Shown here piece by piece: positions 59,001 through 64,000 of a stretch of 64,000 nucleotides of DNA. Source of the stretch: Dermacentor variabilis (taxonomy: Eukaryota > Arthropoda > Arachnida > Ixodida > Ixodidae); assembly GCF_050947875.1 (NCBI RefSeq), contig NC_134569.1, positions 16,159,631 through 16,223,630 on the forward strand, written 5' to 3'. A program made the translations under genes and the position numbers. Position 1 is the first letter of the stretch. Each line of letters opens with the position of its first letter. A model generated the notes under the pieces. The model was not told where the DNA came from and made no database searches. It saw nothing but the letters and a program-made list of their open reading frames with translations.

Positions 59001-61728
59001 CTCGCAGTGCAGGTAGTCGAGCCCCTTGAGCACCTCGCGCAGGATGACGGCGATGTGGAGCTCGTCGAAGCGGCCCGCCTTCATCAGGTCCAGGGCCGAG
59101 CCGCCACCCAGGTACTCCATGATGATCCACAGCCGGGTGCCCTTCAGGTAGGAGCCGTAGTAGCGCGTCACGTACGGCGAGTCGCACTGCGACAGCACCA
59201 TGATCTCCTGCTGGATGTCCTCAATCTCGTCCTCTGCCTCCTCCAGATCGATGATCTTGATGGCGACCACCTGCTGCGTCCGGTTGTCCAGGCCCTTGAA
59301 CACCTCGCCGAACGAACCCTTGCCGATCCGCTCCTGTTTGGTGAAGATCAGCTCCGGGTCCACCTTCTGCAAGGCACACAAAGCAGACCGGGGAGTCAGC
59401 AATCTCGACGTAACAGCGCTCGATATGAATACGCGACGATGCCAATATAAGCATTCGAGCAGGAGGTTTTCTTGGGGCACTGCTCACGATAGACTACACC
59501 CGACAAAAAGGACACGCTCGAATTGACAACTTTCCACACAGCTAATTTTCGCTGTTATCTGACTGCATGTGATACAATATATATGGTTCACAGATCTGAC
59601 CATCCCAAAATTTCCAGACACCGTAAACTGTCCATCGCCAATATGTCTGCTCGCACAGGAGTTGTAAGTGGTCGTTAAAGGTGCCTCCAGAGGAGATGCC
59701 GCGCTATAGGTCTCGAAATCCGTGGCGGTAGCTTTTATGCTCGTAGAAACACATCATATATCGCGCGTTCATCTACCTCCCGTCCCCCCTCCAAAGAAAA
59801 AAAAAATTGCGGCAACTAAACCGGCAGCAGAAAAGGGAAGCAACTCGCATTTTCATCTATCCCTGGCGACGCGCGGCCTTCCGAAGGAGACTTGCCGCAG
59901 GGACCGGCGCAGAAGCGCCCGAGGCTTACGAGCCGTAGCAGCACGGTCCTGGTCGGGATCGACAATGCGCGAAACGAGAGCGAGAGAGCCACCATCGAGA
60001 GGTGCGCAAAGGCCCAAACAAACGGCGGCCACGTTGCATCGCTCCCAAGACAGCGTAAAGGCTTGCCATAGTGCGCACCTGACCGAATGTCAACGGGACT
60101 TCTCCGCTTAGAGGCAGCAGCCGCGAGACACACGGCGTCAAGGAGGAAGACGTAGAAGCGATGACGTCACGCTAATGAACCACGGCGCTGCGCGACTACA
60201 GTTTGGCGCCTGCCAAAAGTCGCGCGTGACGGCTTTCTCCCTTCCCGCTTACCGTGCGCGCGTTGTGATTACAGCGTTGCACAGAGCGCAGCAGCGTTGC
60301 TTAACAATGGACAGGTTGTCATCGTCGCCTCCAGGCTGGCGTCTTAAAACAGTCCGGTGAATTAGACGCACTAAACGAAAATCGGCAAGCTGTCAATGCG
60401 TGTGTGTGGTTTACACACTGTACTCCGCCATTCCTCTTTACTCCTCGGAATGCCAGCATGAAGGACAGGTCACAGATGGCGCCATGTTTCAATCAGCCAT
60501 AAACAGGCCAGGAGCGAAAAAAAAAAAAAAAGAAGAACCCCGAGAGGTCTAAAAAAAAAAAAAAGAAGAAGAGGAAAGCACAGACCGTTCGTGATCTTTA
60601 AGTGACCACGGAATGTTAACGGCTGAGATGCACGAGAGACGGCGCTTCAACGGCAGCGTCACTACAAACGGACGCAGAGCATCGCGTGGCAAACTTTCAG
60701 AAAAGCCGTATCGAAAATACTTAGAAACCGACGCCAATATGCGCGCAATTTGGTGCCGAAGGCACTAACTGGTTGAGGAAGGAGAGAGAACGCCTTCTTG
60801 CTTCTTTTCTTTCTTTTCCCCTCTTCAATAAAAGCCAGTGTTTAGCCGACGTATACAGGGTGTCCCTACTATCACGCACTAAGATTTAAAAATATGCAAA
60901 TTCCACGTAGCTGGACAGAAAAAAGTTGTTTGCCGTAGCTTGGATATACTCAGATGTTTTATTCTGCATTCCGCAAAATTAGATAGTCAGTCTTAATTCA
61001 TCAACATCTAAAATATTATAAGTATATGAAAAGTGTCAATGATAAAATTGTAGGGCAGCATGAAAAACTCCAGATACAGTTTTCTGTTCCTCGATAAATG
61101 CTATATAAAAGTGGTTTTCCGAGCTGGAAGAAGTTCGCCAATACACGCAAAATTTGCGCGCTTTTTCGACGGCTTCTTTCACGCTCGGAATTTTTTTTTT
61201 ATGTGGCTCGTATTGAGCAACAGAAAGCTGTATCGGGAGTTTTTTTCAGGTTACTCTACAATTTTCTCATTGACATTTTATCTAATTATAATATTTTTGA
61301 TGTTGATGACTTAATTAAGACTGATTGTCTAATTATGCGGAATGTAGAATAAATCATCTGAGTATATCCAAACTACGGCAAACAACATTACATTGGTTCT
61401 GTTCAGCTACGAGACGCTTAAATATTTTTAAATCTTGGTGCATGATAGTTGGGACACCCTGTATAGTCTCGCAACTTCTATCAATGTAGCGATAGGCTTT
61501 TGGTGTCAGAATAGCCATGGAGACAATAATGACAGCACAGTACAGCAAAAGTACAACAAAGACAATGTAGTAAAGAAAGAAAGAAGCAACATTTGTAAAA
61601 GGCGACGGAATAGCAAGCTAATAAAGTATTCAGTAACACAGACAGAGTAGAATGCAAAGAAAATGTGACAGCCGGTTACACAGAGATCACAGAAATTTTC
61701 GAAAGACGATACAATGTTGTACTTTTGT

Positions 61729-61772
<44 letters not shown>

Positions 61773-63538
61773 CCATGGATTGCATTTCCTTTAAATAAAC
61801 GATGTGGTGTTTGAAGCAACGAGCGATTGGTGACTGGTGTAGAGTGGTTAAGACAACTTGAATGCAGAAATAAAAAGAAAGAAAATTGCGAAGCAAGGTA
61901 GCGGAATAGCACCGATGTCAGAGAAAAATAACTCGAAGTCTTGATTTGGCTTGCATCAAACACATCCACAAACTCTTGCCACAATGACACCAGAAGGCGG
62001 AGGACACGCCACAACTATTTTAAGTATAACCCCTTCCCGCCCCCCCCCCCTTTTCTTTTTGCATCTCTGTGGAAATAGGAAGCTCACAAATTAACGCGCG
62101 TTGCCGCCTGTCGCTGTGACATGTCACAGGTCCAATTTCTTGACACACAGGCTAACCTTCAATGAAAGAGTCGCCAATATTCCGTAGACGAGCCCGATAA
62201 GTACCGACAGCACGGAGCAACATGGCACGCGTGAACGATAACTCGATATGGTACATAGGTCATAAGTACGTACTGTCCGCCGCCTATTACATTGCACAAA
62301 AAATAAATACAAGCTGGGCGATGCTGCAGGCCCGAACAATGTTTTTTTTTTTTTTTCGAGCAGCAAATAAAGTAAAAAGCACGCCAGTGAGCTATCCTTC
62401 AGCAGACGACAACGCCACTGCCTAAGCAGGGCAGCGGACGATAACGTGGCGAGAAAAGGAGGGCGGATTCAAACCTAAGCGACATAAGCATTCCGCAGGC
62501 ACCTGAACCGAAAGTGCCAAGGCGTTGCACTGTACAGTCTGCATAGCGCTTGCGGTTCGACCTCTGTTACCCGCAGCACACACATGACAACGAAAGCGAT
62601 CCCTGACGATACACCGTGATTAACAAAAAAAAAAAATCGCACTGAAATCATTCAAATCTAATTGATACAACAGGATTAGAAAAAAAAAAAAAAAACAACG
62701 CGCGTGCAGTAGGTGGCGTGCTGCTGTCGTAGATCAGAACATCAAAGTACAATGCGGCTTGGTGATACCCTTACTTGGCCGAGTTGGTTAACAACAAAGA
62801 TTTTAAAACATCATGGCGCAACAAAGTCTTTATTGCGCTATGATTTTTTGTTCACCACTGTCGCTGTGCACAGAACAGCACCAGACCTGTGCATTGGGTC
62901 TGCGTCCTTGTATTCATTGAGCTATGATTTTTCGTTCTTTGCAATGCACCGTTATTTGTGGGCAGTGGGAAAAAACAACGCTGCCTTTGTTTCGATATCT
63001 ACGTGTGAAACGTTGTCGCTTTCACCCTTTTCAAGTGTGACGCTCACGCACGTCACCTATGCATGACTGACTGCTCACGGTAACAAGAACTACAGCGTAA
63101 CGCGCGAACCAAAGGGGCAAAAAAAAAAAAAAAAGCGTATCGGGATTGGCCTTACACGGACATAGGTTCACTTTCTTACACAAGCTTGCTCGCGTTTACG
63201 AAACCGCGAGTCGCACAGAAACGTGTCGCGTTGATAAGCCCGGTCGCACGATTATCACAGCGACAAGCGCGCGCGCCCAACAGGCTCAGAAAGGCTGGTT
63301 TGCTGAGCGAGCTGGCGTTCCAGTCTTGCCGCAAACAGCGCGAAAAGGAAATGAAAGCCGGACCCAGCGCTGAGGTTTTTACAACCTGCAGCCTCGGCTA
63401 TCGCGACCACTTCCACTCTGTCAAATCGGAAACGGCCTCCTCTCCGACGACGGCTGGCAATACGAGGCGCAGCCAGTCAGCGCGGCGACGGCTGTCGCGG
63501 CTGCAGCAACTCACGTCGTGCTCGGCGAACGAATCCAT
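33031..63538 (-). CDS. Germinal-centre kinase III (STK24/25/26-like), 7 coding exons, 556 aa
   Basis: Joined exons: 63538-63515, 59366-58818, 51441-51256, 50688-50543, 48823-48601, 40886-40545, 33231-33031; total 1,671 bases, all introns GT-AG with matching phases. The product is a Ser/Thr kinase: glycine loop GKGSFGEV (23-30), VAIK Lys45, alphaC Glu62, HRD Asp136 in [11 protein letters not shown] Asp154, activation-loop Thr174 in FVGTPFW, APE 179-181. A linker of about 200 residues rich in Ser, Pro and Gly follows, then PLLNEAQRRH and a helical end ([20 protein letters not shown]). That end matches the module which in human STK24/25/26 binds CCM3/PDCD10 and recruits the STRIPAK complex. Family roles are Golgi, junction, tube and Hippo-related signalling; human members are about 415-443 aa, so the extra length is in the linker. 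Alternative exons cannot be excluded. The kinase subtype cannot be chosen, as invertebrates usually have one ancestor-like gene. Confidence 0.93.
33345..33530 (-). mobile_element. tRNA-derived SINE, second diverged copy
   Basis: Shares the body words CATCTGGGAACCTTTAACAT and AAGTGCACAAGTGTG with 13,780-13,850, and keeps the head: on the minus strand GTCGCAAGTTTGATTCCC is a B-box and GGCAATGGTG lies in the A-box position. In intron 6 of the kinase gene, antisense-neutral (same strand as the gene). Confidence 0.65.
33537..33705. mobile_element. Tigger-like terminal fragment
   Basis: Starts ACAGTCGAACACCTTTAAAA and continues GTTATATAGGTAACTCTGTTG, the CAGTCGAA-plus-short-word-repeat style of Tigger ends. 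No opposite terminus was found nearby. A further stretch with repeated TTGTTAATTCG words (34,350-34,440) may be the other part of such an element. Confidence 0.4.
34640..38005 (-). mobile_element. CR1-like LINE, split by a Tigger-like fragment
   Basis: Minus-strand order: N-terminal endonuclease (37,965-37,637, [20 protein letters not shown] and [16 protein letters not shown]); gap; linker (36,773-36,489 and 36,495-36,043, [25 protein letters not shown]); reverse transcriptase (36,067-35,840, [20 protein letters not shown]; 35,738-35,451, [20 protein letters not shown], catalytic motif FEDDC altered from F/YADD); C-terminal region (35,472-34,858). The 3' end is an ATTT-rich tail near 34,635-34,660. 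A Tigger-like fragment (36,774-37,636) sits at a TA in the endonuclease and about 100 endonuclease residues are missing there. Frameshifts make it dead. It fills most of the left half of kinase intron 6. Confidence 0.9.
36774..37636 (+). mobile_element. Tigger-like transposon remnant inserted in the LINE
   Basis: The plus strand carries the C-terminal end of a pogo/Tigger transposase: [20 protein letters not shown] and SDSRTTL-type continuation [20 protein letters not shown] ending FFKPTAEP at about 37,215-37,530. The right TIR is directly visible: GTCCGAATAAACGGTCGGCG then ACTG at 37,609-37,634, next to TA. The left TIR and the catalytic DDE part are missing. A second ATTCGGAC word near 37,575-37,590 is the usual subterminal repeat. 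Confidence 0.8.
38118..40000 (+). mobile_element. Mutator-like (MULE-type) transposase remnant
   Basis: Plus-strand frames in sequence: 38,120-38,518; 38,502-38,939, with [20 protein letters not shown] then IGVGTVI; a frame-shifted middle; 39,404-39,685 with [20 protein letters not shown] and [20 protein letters not shown]; 39,637-39,978 with [12 protein letters not shown] and [18 protein letters not shown]. The YDGSW...GHSSHIG and CPTG..SWC blocks match what I know of a large tick/invertebrate transposase family annotated as Mutator-like. Several frame changes show decay; terminal inverted repeats were not found. It lies in kinase intron 6, on the opposite strand. Confidence 0.75.
40545..40886 (-). 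CDS. GckIII coding exon 6 (Ser/Pro-rich linker)
   Basis: Residues 377-490. The acceptor is TTTTTTTTACAG before ACTCTGCC; the donor AATGAG/GTGGGC. It has 114 whole codons with phase 0 at both ends, so skipping it would keep the frame. Composition is dominated by Ser, Pro and Gly ([33 protein letters not shown]), with several SP sites that could be phosphorylated by proline-directed kinases. Likely disordered. Confidence 0.88.
40977..41875. mobile_element. Tigger-like MITE with TA flanks, ~900 bp
   Basis: Left end CAGTCTAAGCTCGTTACAAT - GGACCC; right end, inverted, CAGCCTACTCTCGTTGCAAC - AGACCC (about 20 of 26 match). TA flanks both ends (40,975-40,976; 41,876-41,877). Subterminal CAACGGAC words repeat in the left arm. 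No transposase. It begins only 91 bases upstream of the kinase exon 6 acceptor. Confidence 0.85.
41878..42720. other. Intron DNA without recognised elements
   Basis: Part of kinase intron 5. Overlapping short frames only; no TE domain or repeat shared with the window was noticed. Confidence 0.4.
42722..43939 (+). mobile_element. Tigger/pogo element, internally deleted
   Basis: TIRs: CAGTCGAACCTGACTATATC (42,722) and, inverted, CAGGCGAACCCGACTATATC (ending 43,939); TA follows the right end. Inside on the plus strand are the N-terminal CENP-B-like helix-turn-helix (43,168-43,300, [32 protein letters not shown]) and the C-terminal tail of the transposase (43,399-43,668, [20 protein letters not shown]). 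The whole DDE catalytic domain is absent, so it is a non-autonomous deletion derivative. Confidence 0.88.
43942..46174 (-). mobile_element. Tigger/pogo element, nearly full-length transposase, one TIR lost
   Basis: The 5' terminus on the minus strand is CAGTCGAATGCCAGCACAGC from 46,174, with TA outside. Coding order: HTH start [20 protein letters not shown] then a stop (45,510-45,440), 45,375-45,145 ([20 protein letters not shown]), DDE domain 45,239-44,751 ([40 protein letters not shown]), and 44,559-44,032 ending AKLTDFWN. Frameshifts join the pieces. The 3' TIR is missing at the junction with the plus-strand Tigger. The two elements therefore lie tail to tail in kinase intron 5. Confidence 0.88.
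44751..45239 (-). pseudogene. Tigger DDE transposase core, frame-broken
   Basis: Carries the first catalytic Asp context [11 protein letters not shown] and downstream [20 protein letters not shown], typical of DDE_1 (pogo/Tigger/jerky) transposases. The second Asp should lie near LLLDNCSTH; the matching nucleotides around 44,715-44,745 (antisense of GGAACAATTGTCTAAAAG) encode it in a shifted frame. The open frame ends there, so no active enzyme would be made. Confidence 0.8.
46184..46313 (+). repeat. 5' LTR (130 bp)
   Basis: Contains ACAGAATAAAAGCAGCC and CAATAAACCATTCC polyadenylation-like words. Ends at TCTGCGTCT by comparison with the right copy. The following GCAGTGGAGACGAGG is in the primer-binding-site position. 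Confidence 0.8.
46395..47338 (+). pseudogene. gag and protease of the LTR element, frame-broken
   Basis: The first frame (46,395-46,823) encodes a gag capsid-like region ([31 protein letters not shown]). A frameshift near 46,800 moves it to the frame ending at 47,338, which has the CCHC-like zinc knuckle (altered last Cys spacing: [14 protein letters not shown]) and an aspartic protease start LDTGS. In a working element these package RNA and process the polyprotein. Confidence 0.85.
48359..48488 (+). repeat. 3' LTR (130 bp)
   Basis: Partner of 46,184-46,313 with about 92% identity by eye. Ends 113 bases before the donor-side edge of kinase exon 5. Confidence 0.8.
48601..48823 (-). CDS. GckIII coding exon 5
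   Basis: Split codon 302 plus residues 303-376. The acceptor is TTGGTGCAG before GGATGAGTCC; the donor TCACCT/GTGAGT. Encodes the start of the linker ([34 protein letters not shown]). Phase 2 in, phase 0 out. [12 protein letters not shown] has a conserved look and may be a short interaction or isoform-specific motif. Confidence 0.88.
48830..50540 (-). other. GckIII intron 4
   Basis: 1.7 kb between exons 5 and 4, with GT-AG ends (donor GTAAGT at 50,542; acceptor AG at 48,824). No TE domain was recognised, which is unusual among the longer introns of this gene. Confidence 0.7.
50543..50688 (-). CDS. GckIII coding exon 4 (end of kinase domain)
   Basis: Residues 254-301 and two bases of codon 302. 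Begins [15 protein letters not shown] right after an acceptor GGTGCAG; donor [18 protein letters not shown] is the invariant Arg region of subdomain XI. The tail [20 protein letters not shown] corresponds to the basic then acidic stretch that follows the kinase domain in STK24/25. Confidence 0.92.
51256..51441 (-). CDS. GckIII coding exon 3 (kinase C-lobe)
   Basis: Residues 192-253, phase 0 on both sides. [35 protein letters not shown] and [15 protein letters not shown] are almost identical to human GCKIII kinases. Acceptor AATTGCAG, donor AGAAT/GTGAGT. Confidence 0.95.
51950..52850 (-). mobile_element. Penelope-like element fragment with GIY-YIG motif
   Basis: Minus-strand frames read [20 protein letters not shown] then [13 protein letters not shown] (52,530-52,440), a GIY-YIG nuclease core (here with F for I in YFG), and [16 protein letters not shown] (52,330-52,280). 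CTGATGAAGGGC occurs on the minus strand on both sides, near 52,016 and 52,838, where Penelope terminal repeats would lie, but neither is followed by the GAAA expected of a hammerhead core. The reverse transcriptase is missing. In kinase intron 2, same strand as the gene. Confidence 0.75.
53150..54330. promoter_or_regulatory. CpG-rich block in intron 2
   Basis: About 1.2 kb with high GC and frequent CpG, unlike the AT-rich flanks, and with many open frames on both strands merely because stops are rare. No domain is recognisable in them. It could be an alternative promoter of the kinase gene, an enhancer, or a GC-rich element; sequence alone cannot decide. Confidence 0.3.
54335..55565. other. 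Intron DNA without recognised elements
   Basis: Part of kinase intron 2. Contains an A run near 55,208-55,221 and a short direct repeat CACGCGTATTCACGCGTATT near 54,810. No gene or TE domain was recognised. Confidence 0.4.
55570..55830 (-). mobile_element. LINE 3' end, second copy
   Basis: CATCCCCTTTGAAACGGGGT and GGTGACAAATAGTCACC match the 3' region of the LINE at 10,978-13,745 (CGTCCCCTTTGAAACGGGGC). The end is a GAT-type repeat (GATGATGACTGATAATGATG) in place of GGAT-type repeats, consistent with a family that terminates in variable short repeats. Only a few hundred bases remain. Confidence 0.75.
55987..56071. repeat. (CA)n(GA)n compound microsatellite
   Basis: About 25 CA units then about 17 GA units, uninterrupted. 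Confidence 0.97.
56075..57345. other. Intron DNA without recognised elements
   Basis: Part of kinase intron 2. GC-rich patches near 56,570-56,650; several overlapping frames, none with a recognisable domain. Confidence 0.4.
57350..57620 (+). repeat. Dispersed repeat, copy shared with 31,400-31,700
   Basis: See the partner copy; this one keeps CGCATATTCGAATTACAATC and GTGTAAGTCGTACTTTAAGA. It starts near GCAGTGGGCACGC and fades after TTCAATTAGTTCAG. Confidence 0.7.
57625..58815. other. Intron DNA without recognised elements
   Basis: Part of kinase intron 2, with a short alternating purine-pyrimidine palindrome (ACACACGTACGCGCGCGTGT near 57,671) and a T run near 57,780. No gene recognised. 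Confidence 0.4.
58818..59366 (-). CDS. GckIII coding exon 2 (kinase N-lobe and activation segment)
   Basis: Residues 9-191 as one 549-base exon, phase 0 on both sides. Acceptor GTGTGCCTTGCAG before AAGGTGGACC; donor TCCAAG/GTGGGC. Contains the glycine loop, [15 protein letters not shown] and [19 protein letters not shown]. It is far richer in G and C at third codon positions than exons 3-7, so long spurious frames appear in the other five frames (for example 58,989-59,450 plus). Confidence 0.97.
59370..60850. other. GckIII intron 1, right-hand exon side
   Basis: No TE domain recognised. A-rich tracts near 60,518-60,563 and CpG-rich DNA at 59,870-60,310. The latter might hold an alternative first exon, but no clear coding start with a phase-0 donor was found. 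Confidence 0.4.
60856..61461. mobile_element. Intact MITE with long inverted arms and TA flanks
   Basis: Ends are CAGGGTGTCCCTACTATCAC and, inverted, CAGGGTGTCCCAACTATCAT; TA lies at 60,854-60,855 and 61,462-61,463. The arms (CACTAAGATTTAAAAATATG; AAGTTGTTTGCCGTAGCTTG) pair along most of the 606 bases. No coding capacity. TA target and GGGTGTC termini link it to the Tc1/mariner-like element at 14,645-20,465 and to the copy at 25,154. Confidence 0.9.
61732..61770. repeat. (GA)n microsatellite
   Basis: About 19 GA units in kinase intron 1. Confidence 0.97.
61775..63120. other. GckIII intron 1, left-hand part, no recognised gene
   Basis: Contains C, T and A homopolymers (62,039-62,050; 62,342-62,356; 62,624-62,636; 62,680-62,694). 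One minus-strand frame (62,366-62,124) has a 22-residue hydrophobic stretch; see findings. Confidence 0.4.
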
Positions 63539-63990
63539 GGTGACCTCCGACGAAGAGCGGGCAGCGATTTGACGCGCGTCAAATGGCAATGGCACGCGCC
63601 GACAAAGAAACCACTGTGCCCTAGACGGCCCCTGCGGGCGACTGCCGGACTGAGCTGCCCACGCGCGCGCAGGAAAGGACACAAGAGGGGGCCGCGATCA
63701 AGTGGCGGGCACACGTCCTCTTGCGAAGGAGAGGCATCGACAGCAAAAAGAGAAATGACAAGAGGGCCAACGGCAACCATGAAACCTGCCGGAGTAAAAT
63801 CGAGGCGCTGTTGGCCGGCAAACGATAAGGTGTGAGCCATTGAAAAGGCGGCCTTGGTAGGTGCACCGTATCCCCGCAACGCTTATCTGCACTTTGTCCC
63901 TAATACGATAAGCAGGCCGCAGACGGGTCGGTTTCACCGACTTTTCCACAGATGACAGGGAAAAAGGTGACTGGAGTTACTGCATAGAAC
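63200..63990 (-). promoter_or_regulatory. CpG-rich promoter region of GckIII
   Basis: GC- and CpG-rich DNA around and upstream of the first coding exon, unlike the adjacent intron. No TATA box was found at an expected place, as is usual for CpG-type promoters. The transcription start and any upstream non-coding exon cannot be placed. Confidence 0.45.
63515..63538 (-). CDS. GckIII coding exon 1 (8 codons, start site)
   Basis: ATG at 63,538-63,536 in a strong Kozak context (GTCACCATGG), followed by MDSFAEHD and a consensus donor GAC/GTGAGT. Phase 0 fits exon 2, giving [16 protein letters not shown], which parallels the short N-termini ending in VDPEELF in human STK24/25. The frame stays open upstream to an ATG at 63,682, so a 48-residue longer start is possible but less likely. 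Confidence 0.8.
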
Positions 63991-64000
63991 TCCCGTACAG

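Noticed and set aside
58744..59187. Second minus-strand frame of 147 codons over kinase exon 2
   Set aside because: Arg/Ala/Gly-rich product of the +1 frame of the same GC-rich exon, no family signature.
58989..59450. Plus-strand frame of 153 codons over kinase exon 2
   Set aside because: It is the exact antisense of the kinase catalytic exon; high GC removes stop codons. It shows no domain.
63398..63879. Long frames around the kinase first exon
   Set aside because: Only the 24-base ATG-to-donor part of one frame has splice and family support; the rest is CpG-island noise.

Overview
This is nuclear DNA of an arthropod, most likely a hard tick (Ixodidae, probably metastriate). The evidence is a large-intron gene packed with transposable elements (TEs), several tRNA-derived SINE families of the type I know from tick genomes, Penelope-like elements, CR1/Jockey-like and RNase H-bearing LINEs, many pogo/Tigger elements, and long TA, GA and CA microsatellites. 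Species cannot be read from the window alone. There are no operons, rRNAs, CRISPR arrays or bacterial features.

Two host genes are supported. (1) A germinal-centre-kinase III gene (STK24/25/26, Drosophila GckIII class) lies on the minus strand over 33,031-63,538. Its seven coding exons join with consistent splice phases into a 556-residue protein: an 8-codon first exon, a complete kinase domain, a Ser/Pro-rich linker and a C-terminal helical module like the one that binds CCM3/PDCD10 in this family. The only introns longer than 7 kb (1 kb or less of each not being repeat is typical) are dominated by TEs. (2) A single-exon minus-strand gene (5,225-5,773; 182 residues, all-helical, HEAT/ARM-like, not recognised) sits below a CpG-rich start region and has a downstream AATAAA.

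Layout. 1-5.2 kb: mostly featureless, one dispersed repeat. 5.2-6.0: helical-repeat gene and promoter-like region. 6.2-8.2: element with ~330-bp inverted arms. 8.27-8.7: perfect 22-bp hairpin and head-to-head SINEs. 9.3-13.75: two LINE remnants and a Penelope tail with a hammerhead-like motif. 14.15-20.5: SINE, then a DNA transposon with long terminal inverted repeats that has a LINE lodged inside. 20.6-21.2: LTR-like block. 21.4-25.1: long TE-poor stretch. 25.1-31.7: MITE, SINE pair, Tigger-like element, Penelope GIY-YIG remnant, LTR-like block and tandem repeats. 31.7-33.0: LINE fragment, then the last kinase exon. 33.3-40.0 (intron 6): SINE, CR1-like LINE cut by a Tigger remnant, Mutator-like transposase remnant. 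40.9-48.5 (intron 5): four DNA/LTR elements almost end to end. 51.4-58.8 (intron 2): Penelope fragment, CpG-rich block, LINE tail, CA/GA microsatellite. 59.4-63.5 (intron 1): intact TA-flanked MITE; then first exon and CpG-rich promoter region.

All mobile-element coding regions seen carry stops, frameshifts or deletions. No clearly new multi-gene system was found. The most rewarding items are the reconstructed kinase gene model, the hammerhead-like motifs in two Penelope tails, the shared-terminus MITE/transposon family, and the unrecognised helical-repeat gene.
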